NCBI GenBank assembly: GCA_049582805.1
Contig: JBAUUR010000021.1
Location: 1 to 26,576, forward strand
DNA: 26,576 bases
Direction of reading: 5' to 3'
Source: CAVXFS01 sp049582805
GTDB lineage: Bacteria > Pseudomonadota > Gammaproteobacteria > Burkholderiales > Gallionellaceae
Below, piece after piece: positions 15,398 to 22,819 of this stretch. The translations under genes were made by a program, and so were the position numbers. Numbering within the stretch: position 1 is the first letter of the stretch; every line of letters starts with the position of its first letter. Under the pieces are notes generated by a model. It saw nothing but the letters and a program-made list of their open reading frames with translations, had not been told where the DNA came from and made no database searches.

Positions 15398-16158
15398 GCC
15401 CGAATTTCTCTTTGCACTTTGAGTCACGGTCCGCACCTGTAGGCATGGCAAACGTATCGCCCTTTTTGGCAGACCGGATGAGACCCGAGCCTTACCTGAA
15501 AAGGCTGGTCAGCTGATCGCAGACATAAAATGGAGTCATTACCCGATTTGAACAACCACCTCGGCTTTACAAATCCGCACCCCATTTTTTGGATATATTC
15601 GCTTGAATAATCTTGAATCATCTATAGTTTTATACTTGTATTGCGTTCCGGCTCCCATACCCTCCCGGGAACGTATGCCTGTCCGGTGTAACCTCAACAC
15701 AGGGTCACACAAACGCGCGAAGTGTCCCATGAATTTGTTGCAAATCAATGACAACATGATTTTTTTGCAGTTTATGGCAGTAACTCGTATCGTTGGCACC
15801 GAGGGAGCCGGAGGCCCTGATGCTGACCCGGCTTCAGTTCCGGTCAGAAGTGGAAATTTGCGCAACGAGAAAAGCAGAGTCGATTCATCGTCATCAAACT
15901 TTAAAAGAAGGATCGTAGTATTAACCGCGATTATTGCGCTGCTGCGTAAACATTAATTACGGTTGATTTGATTCCGCGTTGAGGCACCACGCAATCTCGC
16001 TATATCCCGTGGTCAGCAGGCATGTTTACGCAATAAGTCTGTGGCGTCGGGCGATACTTTCGATCTCCATCGGATCGACGATCCCGGGAGGTCGCTGTCG
16101 CAGTGGTCATTGCGAGCCTATCTCACTTTTTCTTTTGACCTGTTTGAAGGATCAGTTT
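15398..16158. other. Divergent intergenic region between phoB and the phosphoesterase gene
   Basis: About 760 bp separate the phoB-like start (minus) from the lipoprotein phosphoesterase start (plus). Short open frames exist on both strands but have no recognisable domain or convincing start. AT-rich stretches near 15590-15630 and 15740-15780 could hold promoters. No clear Pho box with the 7-4-7 spacing was found. Confidence 0.5.
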
Positions 16159-17982
16159 ATGACTATGCATATAAAAGCGACTTTCCGGAGCTTAATGATA
16201 CCTGGAGCGCCATTGAGTGTGATCGCTTCGATGCTGCTGACAGGTTGTCTCGCAGATTCCGGCAGTTCCGCCGTGGCTGCCGCCGCGACCGCCACTCCGA
16301 TCAAGCATGTCGTGGTGATCTTTCAGGAGAACGTCTCGTTCGACCATTACTTTGGCACCTATCCCAATGCTGCCAACCCAGCTGGTGAGCCGGCATTTGT
16401 CGCGGCAGCCACCACGCCGACGGTCAATACACTTGCCACGCCCCTTGATGTAACAAACAATTTCTCACCGCTCACTGGCGTGAACCTGCTAACCAACAAC
16501 CCGACGCTGGACAACCCTGCGAATGGCGCAAACGCACTCAACCCCTTCCGCCTCGATCGCACGCAGGCCGCTACGGCCGACCAGAATCATGACTACGATG
16601 CCGAGCAGAAGGCTTTCGATGGCGCCAAGATGGACCTGTTCCCGTCCACGGTTGGCACCCCCGATACTGCTGCTCCGCAGGGCCTTACGCCGCCGCTTAA
16701 CACTCCGGGCGTTGTCATGGGTTACTATGACGGCAACACGGTCACCGAGTTGTGGAATTACGCGCAAAAATTCGCCATGAGCGACAACTCGTACGGCACC
16801 ACCTTCGGCCCGTCGACCGTGGGTGCAGTCAACCTGATCTCCGGCCAGACCAATGGCGTGATCGCGACCAATGCAACGGCTTCCGGCAGCGGCTCCAATA
16901 TCGACGGCGAGCTGTCCAATGACGGTAACGGTGGCATTACGATAACAGGCGACCCGCAACCACTGGGGGATATCTGCTCCACGCGCGATGCGGTGACATT
17001 GGACGGGAAAAATATCGGAGACCTCCTGAATGCTGCGAATGTGAGCTGGGGATTCTTCGAGGGCGGTTTCGACCTGACCGTCACCAATCCGAACGGCACG
17101 ACCGGCTGCAATCGCACGACGACTTCGAGCGTGACAAACGTGGTCAAGGTGGACTACATTCCGCACCACCAGCCATTCCAGTACTACAAGAGCACCCAGA
17201 ACCTGACCCATGCCCGCCCGAGTTCGGTCGCAGCCATCGGCAAAACCTACGAGACCGACGGCAAGACACGAGACCCGGCCAATCACCAGTATGACATCCG
17301 CGACTTTTTCGATGCGGTCTCTGCCGGCAATTTCCCTGCCGTCAACTTCCTCAAGGCACCCGGCTACCAGGACGGCCACGCCGGATACTCCGATCCTCTG
17401 GATGAACAGACTTTTTTGACCCAGGTCGTTAACTTCCTGCAGGACCAGCCGGATTGGGCGAACACGCTGGTCATTATCGCCTATGACGATTCGGACGGCT
17501 GGTATGACCATCAGGCCAGCCCAATTGTGAATCCGTCGTTCCTGAGCGCCAGTGCGGCCAATTTGGCAAGCAATGGCATTAACGTTGCCGGACTGGCGGA
17601 TTGGCTGAACGGCCCGGCAGCCTGCCAATCAGGCCTGCAGCAAGGCGCTCCCGCCCCCTCCACCGCACTCGCGGGTGCGGACGGCAAGGTTAATGCCCAG
17701 GGGCGCTGCGGTTATGGTCCGCGCCTGCCGTTCCTGGTTATCTCGCCCTATGCTAAAACAAACTACGTCGACCATACGCTGACCGACCAGAGCTCGATCT
17801 TGCGGTTCATCGAGGACAACTGGCTGGCCGGCACACGCATCGGAGGTTCCTTCGACGCAATTGCCGGCACGATCATCAATATGCTCAACTTGAATACGGG
17901 CGCGGCCCCTACGCCTAAACTATACCTTGATCCAAGCTCCGGACAACCAATCACCTGTTCCGATTGTGTTAGGATCAAATAA
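16159..17982 (+). CDS. Phospholipase C/acid phosphatase family lipoprotein
   Basis: 607 residues from ATG 16159, chosen for the GAAGGA eight bases upstream and the lipoprotein signal that follows (SMLLTGC, Cys30); the frame is open 60 codons further but without a sensible signal. Phosphoesterase family (PF04185) motifs: VVIFQENVSFDHYFG at 52-66 with metal-site Glu57-Asn58, FGPSTVGAVN with Ser219 as probable nucleophile (as in AcpA), LVIIAYDDSDGWYDH with Asp443-Asp444, and RLPFLVISPYAKTNYVDHTLTDQSSILRFIEDNW at 522-555. Such enzymes release phosphate or head groups from phosphoesters outside the cytoplasm. The substrate cannot be told. It is transcribed away from phoB and fits a phosphate-scavenging role. 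The 3' end abuts an IS remnant. Confidence 0.88.
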   Translation: MTMHIKATFRSLMIPGAPLSVIASMLLTGCLADSGSSAVAAAATATPIKHVVVIFQENVSFDHYFGTYPNAANPAGEPAFVAAATTPTVNTLATPLDVTNNFSPLTGVNLLTNNPTLDNPANGANALNPFRLDRTQAATADQNHDYDAEQKAFDGAKMDLFPSTVGTPDTAAPQGLTPPLNTPGVVMGYYDGNTVTELWNYAQKFAMSDNSYGTTFGPSTVGAVNLISGQTNGVIATNATASGSGSNIDGELSNDGNGGITITGDPQPLGDICSTRDAVTLDGKNIGDLLNAANVSWGFFEGGFDLTVTNPNGTTGCNRTTTSSVTNVVKVDYIPHHQPFQYYKSTQNLTHARPSSVAAIGKTYETDGKTRDPANHQYDIRDFFDAVSAGNFPAVNFLKAPGYQDGHAGYSDPLDEQTFLTQVVNFLQDQPDWANTLVIIAYDDSDGWYDHQASPIVNPSFLSASAANLASNGINVAGLADWLNGPAACQSGLQQGAPAPSTALAGADGKVNAQGRCGYGPRLPFLVISPYAKTNYVDHTLTDQSSILRFIEDNWLAGTRIGGSFDAIAGTIINMLNLNTGAAPTPKLYLDPSSGQPITCSDCVRIK

Positions 17983-17984
17983 CA

Positions 17985-18257
17985 ATGTCCGGTTTTATGG
18001 CACGTGAATTGTCCGCTATGTGCGCCATAGTCCAGCAGTTTGGCGGGACACATCAGGCAGCCTGTTTCAACTCCTGCAGCGGCAAGTTCGCATGGTCTGC
18101 CTTGTCCCGCCATTGGCTTATTGAAATAGCGGCTGCCCCGGTCGGTATAGAAGACACTGACCAGCTTGCAACGGCCTAAGGTTCGGCTGATCCTGTGGAA
18201 GCTTGAGGCGGTGCCTTCCTCGTCGTAAAGAACATCGACAGGTGCGGCTGCTCATCG
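17985..18257 (-). mobile_element. ISNCY (IS1202-like) transposase remnant
   Basis: Minus strand, no start codon. One frame gives LYDEEGTASSFHRISRTLGR and VSVFYTDRGSRYFN, the DDE-core region around the second Asp typical of IS1202-type transposases. A short way on, in another frame, QWRDKADHANLPLQELKQAA and a stop look like a transposase C-terminus. So most of the gene is lost and an internal deletion or frameshift joins the two parts. Beyond the stop (down to about 17985) lies probable IS end DNA with gtccg/cggac motifs. The upper border at about 18257 cuts a DUF4010/MgtC-like gene. Confidence 0.55.
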
Positions 18258-18391
18258 GTGAAGGTGCGCAGTCCCGCCTTGGCCGAGGGAGTGCGTTCGC
18301 GTTCGAGGCCGATCGGCAGGCCGATGGCGAGACTGGTCAGGAACTGAGGCAGGAATTCGACGCTGTTGCCTTGAAACAGGGAAATGTCCAT
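18257..18391 (-). pseudogene. DUF4010/MgtC-like membrane protein, N-terminal fragment
   Basis: From ATG 18391 the frame reads about 45 residues with FLTSLAIGLPIGLERERTPSAKAGLRTFT. This is the hallmark of the first membrane helix and loop of MgtC/DUF4010 proteins (normally GLLIGLERER..AGLRTF). After GLRTFT homology stops and the frame runs into the IS1202-like remnant, then a stop at about 18176. Family members have about 220-430 residues; only the first helix is left, so the gene is dead. Confidence 0.65.
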
Positions 18392-18423
18392 TTCACAGGT
18401 AGTTCTGTGAAGCGGGCATTCCA

Positions 18424-18810
18424 TTATTTGACTGGCGCGATCTTGGCTTTTGCTCCGACCCTGGCCTTTAATGGGGTCTTGGTCTTTTCAGCGACTTTGG
18501 CCTTTGATGGGGTCTTGGTCTTTTCAGCAGCCTTGCCCTTTTCTTCTTTCCTGGCCTTTGCTTCTTTTTTGGTCTTTGCTTCTTCCTTGGCTTTTTCCTT
18601 CTCCCTCAAAATACGAATCATATTGCGCCAATGTTGAAGTTGTTCATCTTCCAGTTCCATCTGAATAGCCAACGCTTCTTCCTTGCTTATCCTATCCTTC
18701 TGCAGTCGGCGCGGTAGCTTGCCTTGCATTCTCGATAACATGCGTTCGGATTCTTCCTTGGTTAAAAGCTTGGCTTTCGCTAAATACTCTGGCTTACAAA
18801 ATTCAGACAT
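18424..18810 (-). CDS. Hypothetical protein with Lys/Ala-rich, histone H1-like tail
   Basis: 128 residues from ATG 18810 (MSEFCKPEYLAKAKLL). The N-terminal 75 residues are charged and helical (LTKEESERMLSRMQGKLPRRLQ; ISKEEALAIQMELEDEQLQHW). The C-terminal 50 residues are almost only Lys, Ala, Glu and Thr, with a duplicated EKTKTP(S/L)KA unit, like bacterial histone H1-type tails that bind nucleic acid. There is no signal peptide. I do not recognise the N-terminal domain. The low-complexity tail may be a fast-evolving linker. The gene stands alone between a broken gene and the parvulin. Confidence 0.6.
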   Translation of the reverse strand: MSEFCKPEYLAKAKLLTKEESERMLSRMQGKLPRRLQKDRISKEEALAIQMELEDEQLQHWRNMIRILREKEKAKEEAKTKKEAKARKEEKGKAAEKTKTPSKAKVAEKTKTPLKARVGAKAKIAPVK

Positions 18811-19063
18811 TTGGTAATTCCGTCCCCTCGATTGCGGCATTAACGATGAATGTTGTTCTTGCAGGCCGAGCAGATTAGCTGTTCTGAAGACTCCGCGCAA
18901 GTCTAAGCGTAATGCGGAAAAGGCATAGTTCGGGAAGGGATATTTGAAACAGTGCTGTGCAGAGGACCGCGGGCCAGGGCATAATTTGGCAATATCTGCG
19001 GGGCGTCCCCAGACCTAGTCCATTGCCAAGCGGATCGTTGCTGCCCTCTCAACACAAAGATAA

Positions 19064-19864
19064 CTAATACTTGATCTGTGCACTCTTTATGATTTGTTCA
19101 ACGGCGCGCCGGGTGGCTTGAACCTGAAGCTGCCGCTGTAGCGCGGGTTTGATCTTGTCCAGGGGTGGAAATTCATAAGGACGCACGTCTTCCAAGCGAA
19201 TCACGTGCCAGCCGAATGGCGATTCTATCTGTTCGGATGTCTGGCCCTTCGCCATGTTTCTAACCACATCACGTACTGATGGTACTAACATCACCGGCAC
19301 TTTCCAGCCGATGTCCCCACCTGCTGCCCGGCTCGCCGAGTCGAGCGATTTTTCACGAGCAAGCTCATCCAGCTTTTCGCCCTTCTTAAGCGCGGCAACT
19401 ACTTCCTTTGCCTCGGCCTCTGTCTTTACCAACACCTGCCGGATTCGGTATTCCTTGTCACCTGCCTCTTCCTTTTCTTGCTCATACAGCGCTTTGATTT
19501 CAGCATCTGATACCGAATACTTCGCTGCATAGTCGGCCTGGAAAGAATTGACCAGCAGATCGCGTCTGGCATTCTCCATGGCAGCGATCATTTCGGGCGA
19601 TTTATCCAGTCCCAGCTTCAGCGCTTCCTGTGCCACTGCTTCGCGGTTAGCCAGTTCCTGTGTCGCTTGCTTGCGCAGCTCATCCCCGTCTTTCCAACCT
19701 CTTGCCACATACGACTTAACCAGCAGGTCGAGTTGCCCTTGCTGCAACGGAACGCTGTTTACTGTTGCAGCAACATTGTCTTCCGCCCATGCAAACGAAA
19801 AGAACGACGCTGCAATCATCATGCAGCAGCCATAAATACGAAGTGTCATTTTCTTTGGCTTCAT
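19064..19864 (-). CDS. Periplasmic parvulin-type peptidyl-prolyl isomerase
   Basis: 266 residues. The signal peptide (basic MKPKK, then a hydrophobic stretch ending FAWA) precedes AEDNVAATVNSVPL. Residues about 35-120 are the SurA/PrsA-type N-terminal helical chaperone region. Residues about 132-235 are a PpiC domain: YRIRQVLVKTEAEAKEVVAALKKG, LAREKSLDSASRAAGGDIGW, and QIESPFGWHVIRLEDVRP. These enzymes help fold exported proteins, and here could serve the disulfide-rich secreted proteins nearby (inference). ATG 19849 (MTLRIY) is an alternative start. It is a single gene. Confidence 0.88.
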   Translation of the reverse strand: MKPKKMTLRIYGCCMMIAASFFSFAWAEDNVAATVNSVPLQQGQLDLLVKSYVARGWKDGDELRKQATQELANREAVAQEALKLGLDKSPEMIAAMENARRDLLVNSFQADYAAKYSVSDAEIKALYEQEKEEAGDKEYRIRQVLVKTEAEAKEVVAALKKGEKLDELAREKSLDSASRAAGGDIGWKVPVMLVPSVRDVVRNMAKGQTSEQIESPFGWHVIRLEDVRPYEFPPLDKIKPALQRQLQVQATRRAVEQIIKSAQIKY

Positions 19865-19989
19865 TTCTCGCTTCTCAGAGTTTTAGGGTCCGCTATACAA
19901 ACTACCATCAAGATACTGCTCACAAGGGTCCGTGAAATAACGAAGGTTTGGTGAGCATCTTGAAGGTCGTGCAAGTTAGCAGGTAATTG

Positions 19990-20205
19990 TTAAGATTTCT
20001 TTAAAGGGTCACGCAACACGGCAACAATATATTCTTCCGCATCTTTGTATACGGGCGGCCGTCCGCTGCTATGTGTAATATCCGGCGTCACGTTTAACAG
20101 TCCCACCAGCTTTACCAGTGCGGTGACACTTACCTCGGGTCCGTGGTTCAGGAGCAATCCATTCGACCCAAACATGGTCGTGAGAACTACCGCAGGTACT
20201 GCCAC
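19990..20205 (-). CDS. Small hypothetical protein, doubtful
   Basis: 71 residues from GTG 20205, starting 24 bp after the DUF1566 stop on the same strand. No ribosome-binding site, signal peptide or known domain is visible. The text (VSVTALVKLVGLLNVTPDI) looks protein-like, and the frame may be the tail of a gene whose start was lost. Kept only as a possible remnant; the whole 19865-20226 stretch otherwise shows nothing. Confidence 0.25.
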   Translation of the reverse strand: MAVPAVVLTTMFGSNGLLLNHGPEVSVTALVKLVGLLNVTPDITHSSGRPPVYKDAEEYIVAVLRDPLKKS

Positions 20206-20226
20206 GCTGTTTTACAGGGATTAAGC

Positions 20227-20634
20227 TCAAGATTTCTGTTTGCCTCGCACTAACCGCACAGGGTGAGCAATAATCCGTTTGCTTTGGGAGACATGGCCGC
20301 CACTGAACTCGACACCCCAATCGGGGCCGACGCTGCTAGGCGTCCTCGTCCAGTACGCCAGTTTCGCCAAGCTCATATCCGGGAACTCTTCTTCGTCCAT
20401 CATTCGCTTCTGTTTGCTCTCGGCACGAGCATGGTCGAACAGAGTGGCCAGCTCATCTCCCGTAGGGAGCCGCCACCCGCCGCTTCTCAGTTTCTGGGCA
20501 TCGTCAAAAGTGAATGTCTTGGCTGTTCCCTCGCAGCCCACCCCGTCTTTCCAATGCTGGCCGACACTGCAATGCGCCCAAGTCAGGTGGGATTTCTTGT
20601 CATAGACCGTGTCCCCTTGAATCACGAAGCGAGG
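20227..20634 (-). pseudogene. DUF1566 (Lcl C-terminal-like) protein, 5'-truncated
   Basis: About 135 residues. The frame gives RFVIQGDTVYDKKSHLTWAHC, GGWRLPTGDELATLF, AYWTRTPSS and HPVRLVRG, the standard DUF1566 pattern in lipoprotein/adhesin-like exported proteins. It has no signal peptide: upstream the frame runs into the IS630 tail on the opposite strand at about 20620-20634. ATG 20625 is the first start, but it lacks a ribosome-binding site, and family members have a signal peptide, so the 5' end was most likely lost to the IS event. Confidence 0.65.
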
Positions 20635-20876
20635 ATCGCTTTGAATTCGTCTACACGCCCAAGCACGGCAGTTGGCTCAACGTCGCAGAAATCGAGCTCA
20701 ACGTGTTGATCAGTCAGTGCCTTGATCGGCGCATCGGCAGCATGGAGAAATTATGTGGTGAGGTTGCCGCTTGGCAAGCGCGCCGCGACCAGATTCACGC
20801 CAAGGTGAACTGGCAATTCACGACAGAAAATGCACGGATCAAACTTAAACGGTTGTATCCGACATTTGAAACGTGA
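20618..20876 (+). mobile_element. IS630-family transposase, C-terminal fragment
   Basis: The plus strand from about 20618 reads EDRFEFVYTPKHGSWLN, then AEIELNVLISQCLDRRI, EVAAWQARRDQ, VNWQFTTENARIKLKRLYPTF and a stop at 20874-20876. This is the conserved tail of IS630 DDE transposases including the last catalytic Glu (AEIE). The first two thirds are missing. The stop lies only seven bases from the tonB stop on the other strand. Confidence 0.85.
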
Positions 20877-20883
20877 CATGACA

Positions 20884-21573
20884 CTAGTATGTCGTGACAA
20901 TGCGTAGCCATATGGGCTGCGGCATGTTGGCCGGCGGCGGCTGATCAAAGCCTGACAGGGAGGAAATCGCCTGCTTAATCGCTTCGTCAGTCTCGCTGTC
21001 ACCTGTGCTGCCAATCAATTCAAATCGTTTGAGCTCACCGGCGCCAGTGACCCAGATGCGGACATCGACGGTATAATTGCGCTGCTGCAGCGCTTTGTAT
21101 TTTGTCAAGTAACGTTGCATATCCTCCTTGAGCAGATTGGCGTAGTTGTCGAACTGATTGAACCTCCCATTCCCCTCATTTCCGCCATTTACCTCATTGC
21201 CGCCAGTTCCAAGCTTGCTCAAATCCTCGCTGGTAATCTTGCCGGCAGAAAAGGCGCTGGGACCGTTACCGACCGGCCCTTCCATCTTCAATTCCGGTGA
21301 GGTCTGGGGGGGTGCCTGCTCAGGCTGCTCGACTTTGATCTCATTCTGCTCTTTGGATATATCCGGTTGTTTTTCAAATTTGGGGGGCGGTCGCGGTGGT
21401 GGCGGTGGTGTCTGTTCCATAACCTTGATCCTGAGTCGCGTTGGGAAATGATGGGGCTTGCCACTCAGCTGATTCCACACGCCCCAGCCGAGCAATACCA
21501 AGACCACAACGATCACCGCACCAACCGCGTTGTTCATGAGTTCGCGTCCCTGTTTTGCCAGTTTCTCGCTCAC
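20884..21573 (-). CDS. tonB: TonB-family energy transducer
   Basis: 229 residues from GTG 21573, with AGGAAC about seven bases upstream and one base after the exbD stop. Cytoplasmic tail, then a membrane helix at residues about 15-33 (NAVGAVIVVVLVLLGWGVW), a Pro-rich periplasmic spacer (PPPPPRPPPKFEKQPD), a Gly/Asn-rich part, and a C-terminal TonB/TolA-type domain (YTVDVRIWVTGAGELKRFELIGSTGD, DEAIKQAISSL). TonB couples the ExbBD proton motor to outer-membrane transporters. No exbB and no TonB-dependent receptor are in the window. The partner exbD looks damaged, so this TonB may depend on another motor. Confidence 0.8.
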   Translation of the reverse strand: MSEKLAKQGRELMNNAVGAVIVVVLVLLGWGVWNQLSGKPHHFPTRLRIKVMEQTPPPPPRPPPKFEKQPDISKEQNEIKVEQPEQAPPQTSPELKMEGPVGNGPSAFSAGKITSEDLSKLGTGGNEVNGGNEGNGRFNQFDNYANLLKEDMQRYLTKYKALQQRNYTVDVRIWVTGAGELKRFELIGSTGDSETDEAIKQAISSLSGFDQPPPANMPQPIWLRIVTTY

Positions 21574-21574
21574 G

Positions 21575-21964
21575 TCAGGTTCCTATCCTGGAAGTGACCA
21601 GCCCAACATTTGATATATTCAGCCGTCCGGCCATATCGATAATGTCCACCGGCGAATAGTAGACCTGCGGGCCACCCTGGATTACCACCAACATGTCCTG
21701 ATCACGATCGCGTGCCGCATTGAGCTTGGATTCCAACTCAGGCATATTGATGGCAGGATCGTCCGGCAACCGACTGCCGTCTGCCTGAATCTGCACGATG
21801 CGAACTTCCTTGTGATCGGTGCTCGGCTTGTTGCTCAGTTTTGGCAAATCGATCTTCGGGCCATGTACCGATGCAGTGGTCATGAAAATGAAGATCATTA
21901 ACAGTACATAAGCCGGATGCAGAATCGGCGTGACGCTGATGGTGGTCGTCGGGATTGGCTTCAT
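21575..21964 (-). CDS. exbD: ExbD/TolR-like protein, probably damaged
   Basis: 129 residues from ATG 21964. One membrane helix (VTPILHPAYVLLMIFIFM), then KIDLPKLSN and a C-terminal domain ending NISNVGLVTSRIG, the ExbD pattern. Two oddities. First, a better N-terminus (MKVHDEANPDD) lies in another frame from ATG 21977; joining it to ISVTPIL in this frame restores the usual ExbD start, so a one-base frameshift near 21945 is likely. Second, the membrane Asp that carries protons (VTPxxD in ExbD and TolR) is His here in an ungapped alignment, and the next residue is Pro. Either this is a decaying gene or a second ExbD type lacking the Asp. No exbB precedes it; an IS630 remnant lies upstream. Confidence 0.7.
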   Translation of the reverse strand: MKPIPTTTISVTPILHPAYVLLMIFIFMTTASVHGPKIDLPKLSNKPSTDHKEVRIVQIQADGSRLPDDPAINMPELESKLNAARDRDQDMLVVIQGGPQVYYSPVDIIDMAGRLNISNVGLVTSRIGT

Positions 21965-22148
21965 CGTGGACTTTCATGGCTACTGGAACAACAAATGGTA
22001 ATCTGACCCTAGAAACAAGAAAGACGCATCTGTCTTGAAGGATATGAGCACATTAGTTTTACATGGGCAGATTGCACAATTATTGCGACTGCCCATATTT
22101 ATCAGAAGCCATACTTACTAAGCAGTAAAATAGTATCCGAACATTAGG

Positions 22149-22640
22149 TTACGCAGCGTGGCGGACACTGGGATGTTGAAATGGAGCACGCACCAATGCT
22201 GGTGATTTCTGTAACGAATGCAAGAAACCGATGATGCGTTGCTTCATTTTGTCGAGCCCTGTGATCGCGACCTTGCCGATTTTGTGATATTTGAGATGCG
22301 CCCAAACCAACTCATCGGGGTTCAAATCAGGACTGTACGAAGGAGTCGGAATAAGCGGATGCGCTGATGATTTTCGGCAATGAATTTCTTAACCACACCT
22401 GCGCGATGCATTGGATGGCCATCTACAATGAGAAAAACTGGAGTGGCTCGATTGATGAGCAATCGTTGCATAAATTCGATGAACAGGGTGGCGTTGAATT
22501 TTCCTTCATGGCACATGAACCACAATTCGCCTCGCGGGCTTACCGCCGAAATCATGTTCAAGGTATGCTGCGCGCCGGTTCGCTCGACCACTGGAGTTTG
22601 CCCGCTTTGAATAGCACTGGCTCAATTCACACTTTGTGCC
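22149..22640 (-). pseudogene. IS630-family transposase remnant, frameshifted
   Basis: Minus strand. GQTPVVERTGAQHTLNMISAVSPRGELWF, then FIEFMQRLLINRATPVFLIVDGHPMHRAGVVKKFI match the IS630 DDE core (second Asp in VDGHP). Near 22350 the frame shifts; the next frame continues PTPSYSPDLNPDELVWAHLKYHKIGKVAI and ends at a stop at 22149. The N-terminal third is missing above about 22640. Probable IS end DNA runs on to about 22110. It is not the same element as the IS630 tail at 20618-20876. Confidence 0.82.
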
Positions 22641-22683
22641 ATATATAGTCCTTCCGTCCCGTTTTCAGTGATACTGGTCACAG

Positions 22684-22701
22684 CTGGCAGGTAGCTGTCA
22701 C
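22684..22701 (+). promoter_or_regulatory. Candidate Pho box upstream of the second phosphoesterase
   Basis: CTGGCAG, four bases, CTGTCAC: the 7-4-7 layout of a PhoB site. The second half matches the consensus fully, the first at five of seven positions, and the spacer is not AT-rich. It lies 118 bp before ATG 22820 on the same strand. It is a by-eye match and could be chance. Confidence 0.35.
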
Positions 22702-22743
22702 TGATCGCGGGACATGCGCCAGCGGATTATGAATATCGCGACA

Positions 22744-22774
22744 TTATTGTGTCCATCGTCACATGTCACAATAA
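22744..22774. promoter_or_regulatory. 8-bp inverted repeat before the second phosphoesterase
   Basis: Arms ttattgtg and cacaataa are perfect, with 15 bases between them, 45 bp before the ATG. It could be an operator or a leader hairpin. The centre also holds a gtcacatgtcaca direct repeat. Confidence 0.35.
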
Positions 22775-22819
22775 GAACGAGCCAGCAACGCATACAGCAG
22801 CCCTTAAAAGGAGGCAACC

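Noticed and set aside
15603..15956. 117-codon open frame before the phosphoesterase
   Set aside because: No domain, signal or ribosome-binding site, and the text changes character along its length. An opposing frame of similar length exists too.
16090..16115. Pho-box-like ctgtcgcagtggtcat before the lipoprotein phosphoesterase
   Set aside because: The half-sites are 8 rather than 11 bases apart and the second half is weak.
16489..17628. 379-codon open frame on the minus strand
   Set aside because: Antisense to the lipoprotein phosphoesterase, whose family motifs are clear. Shadow frame.
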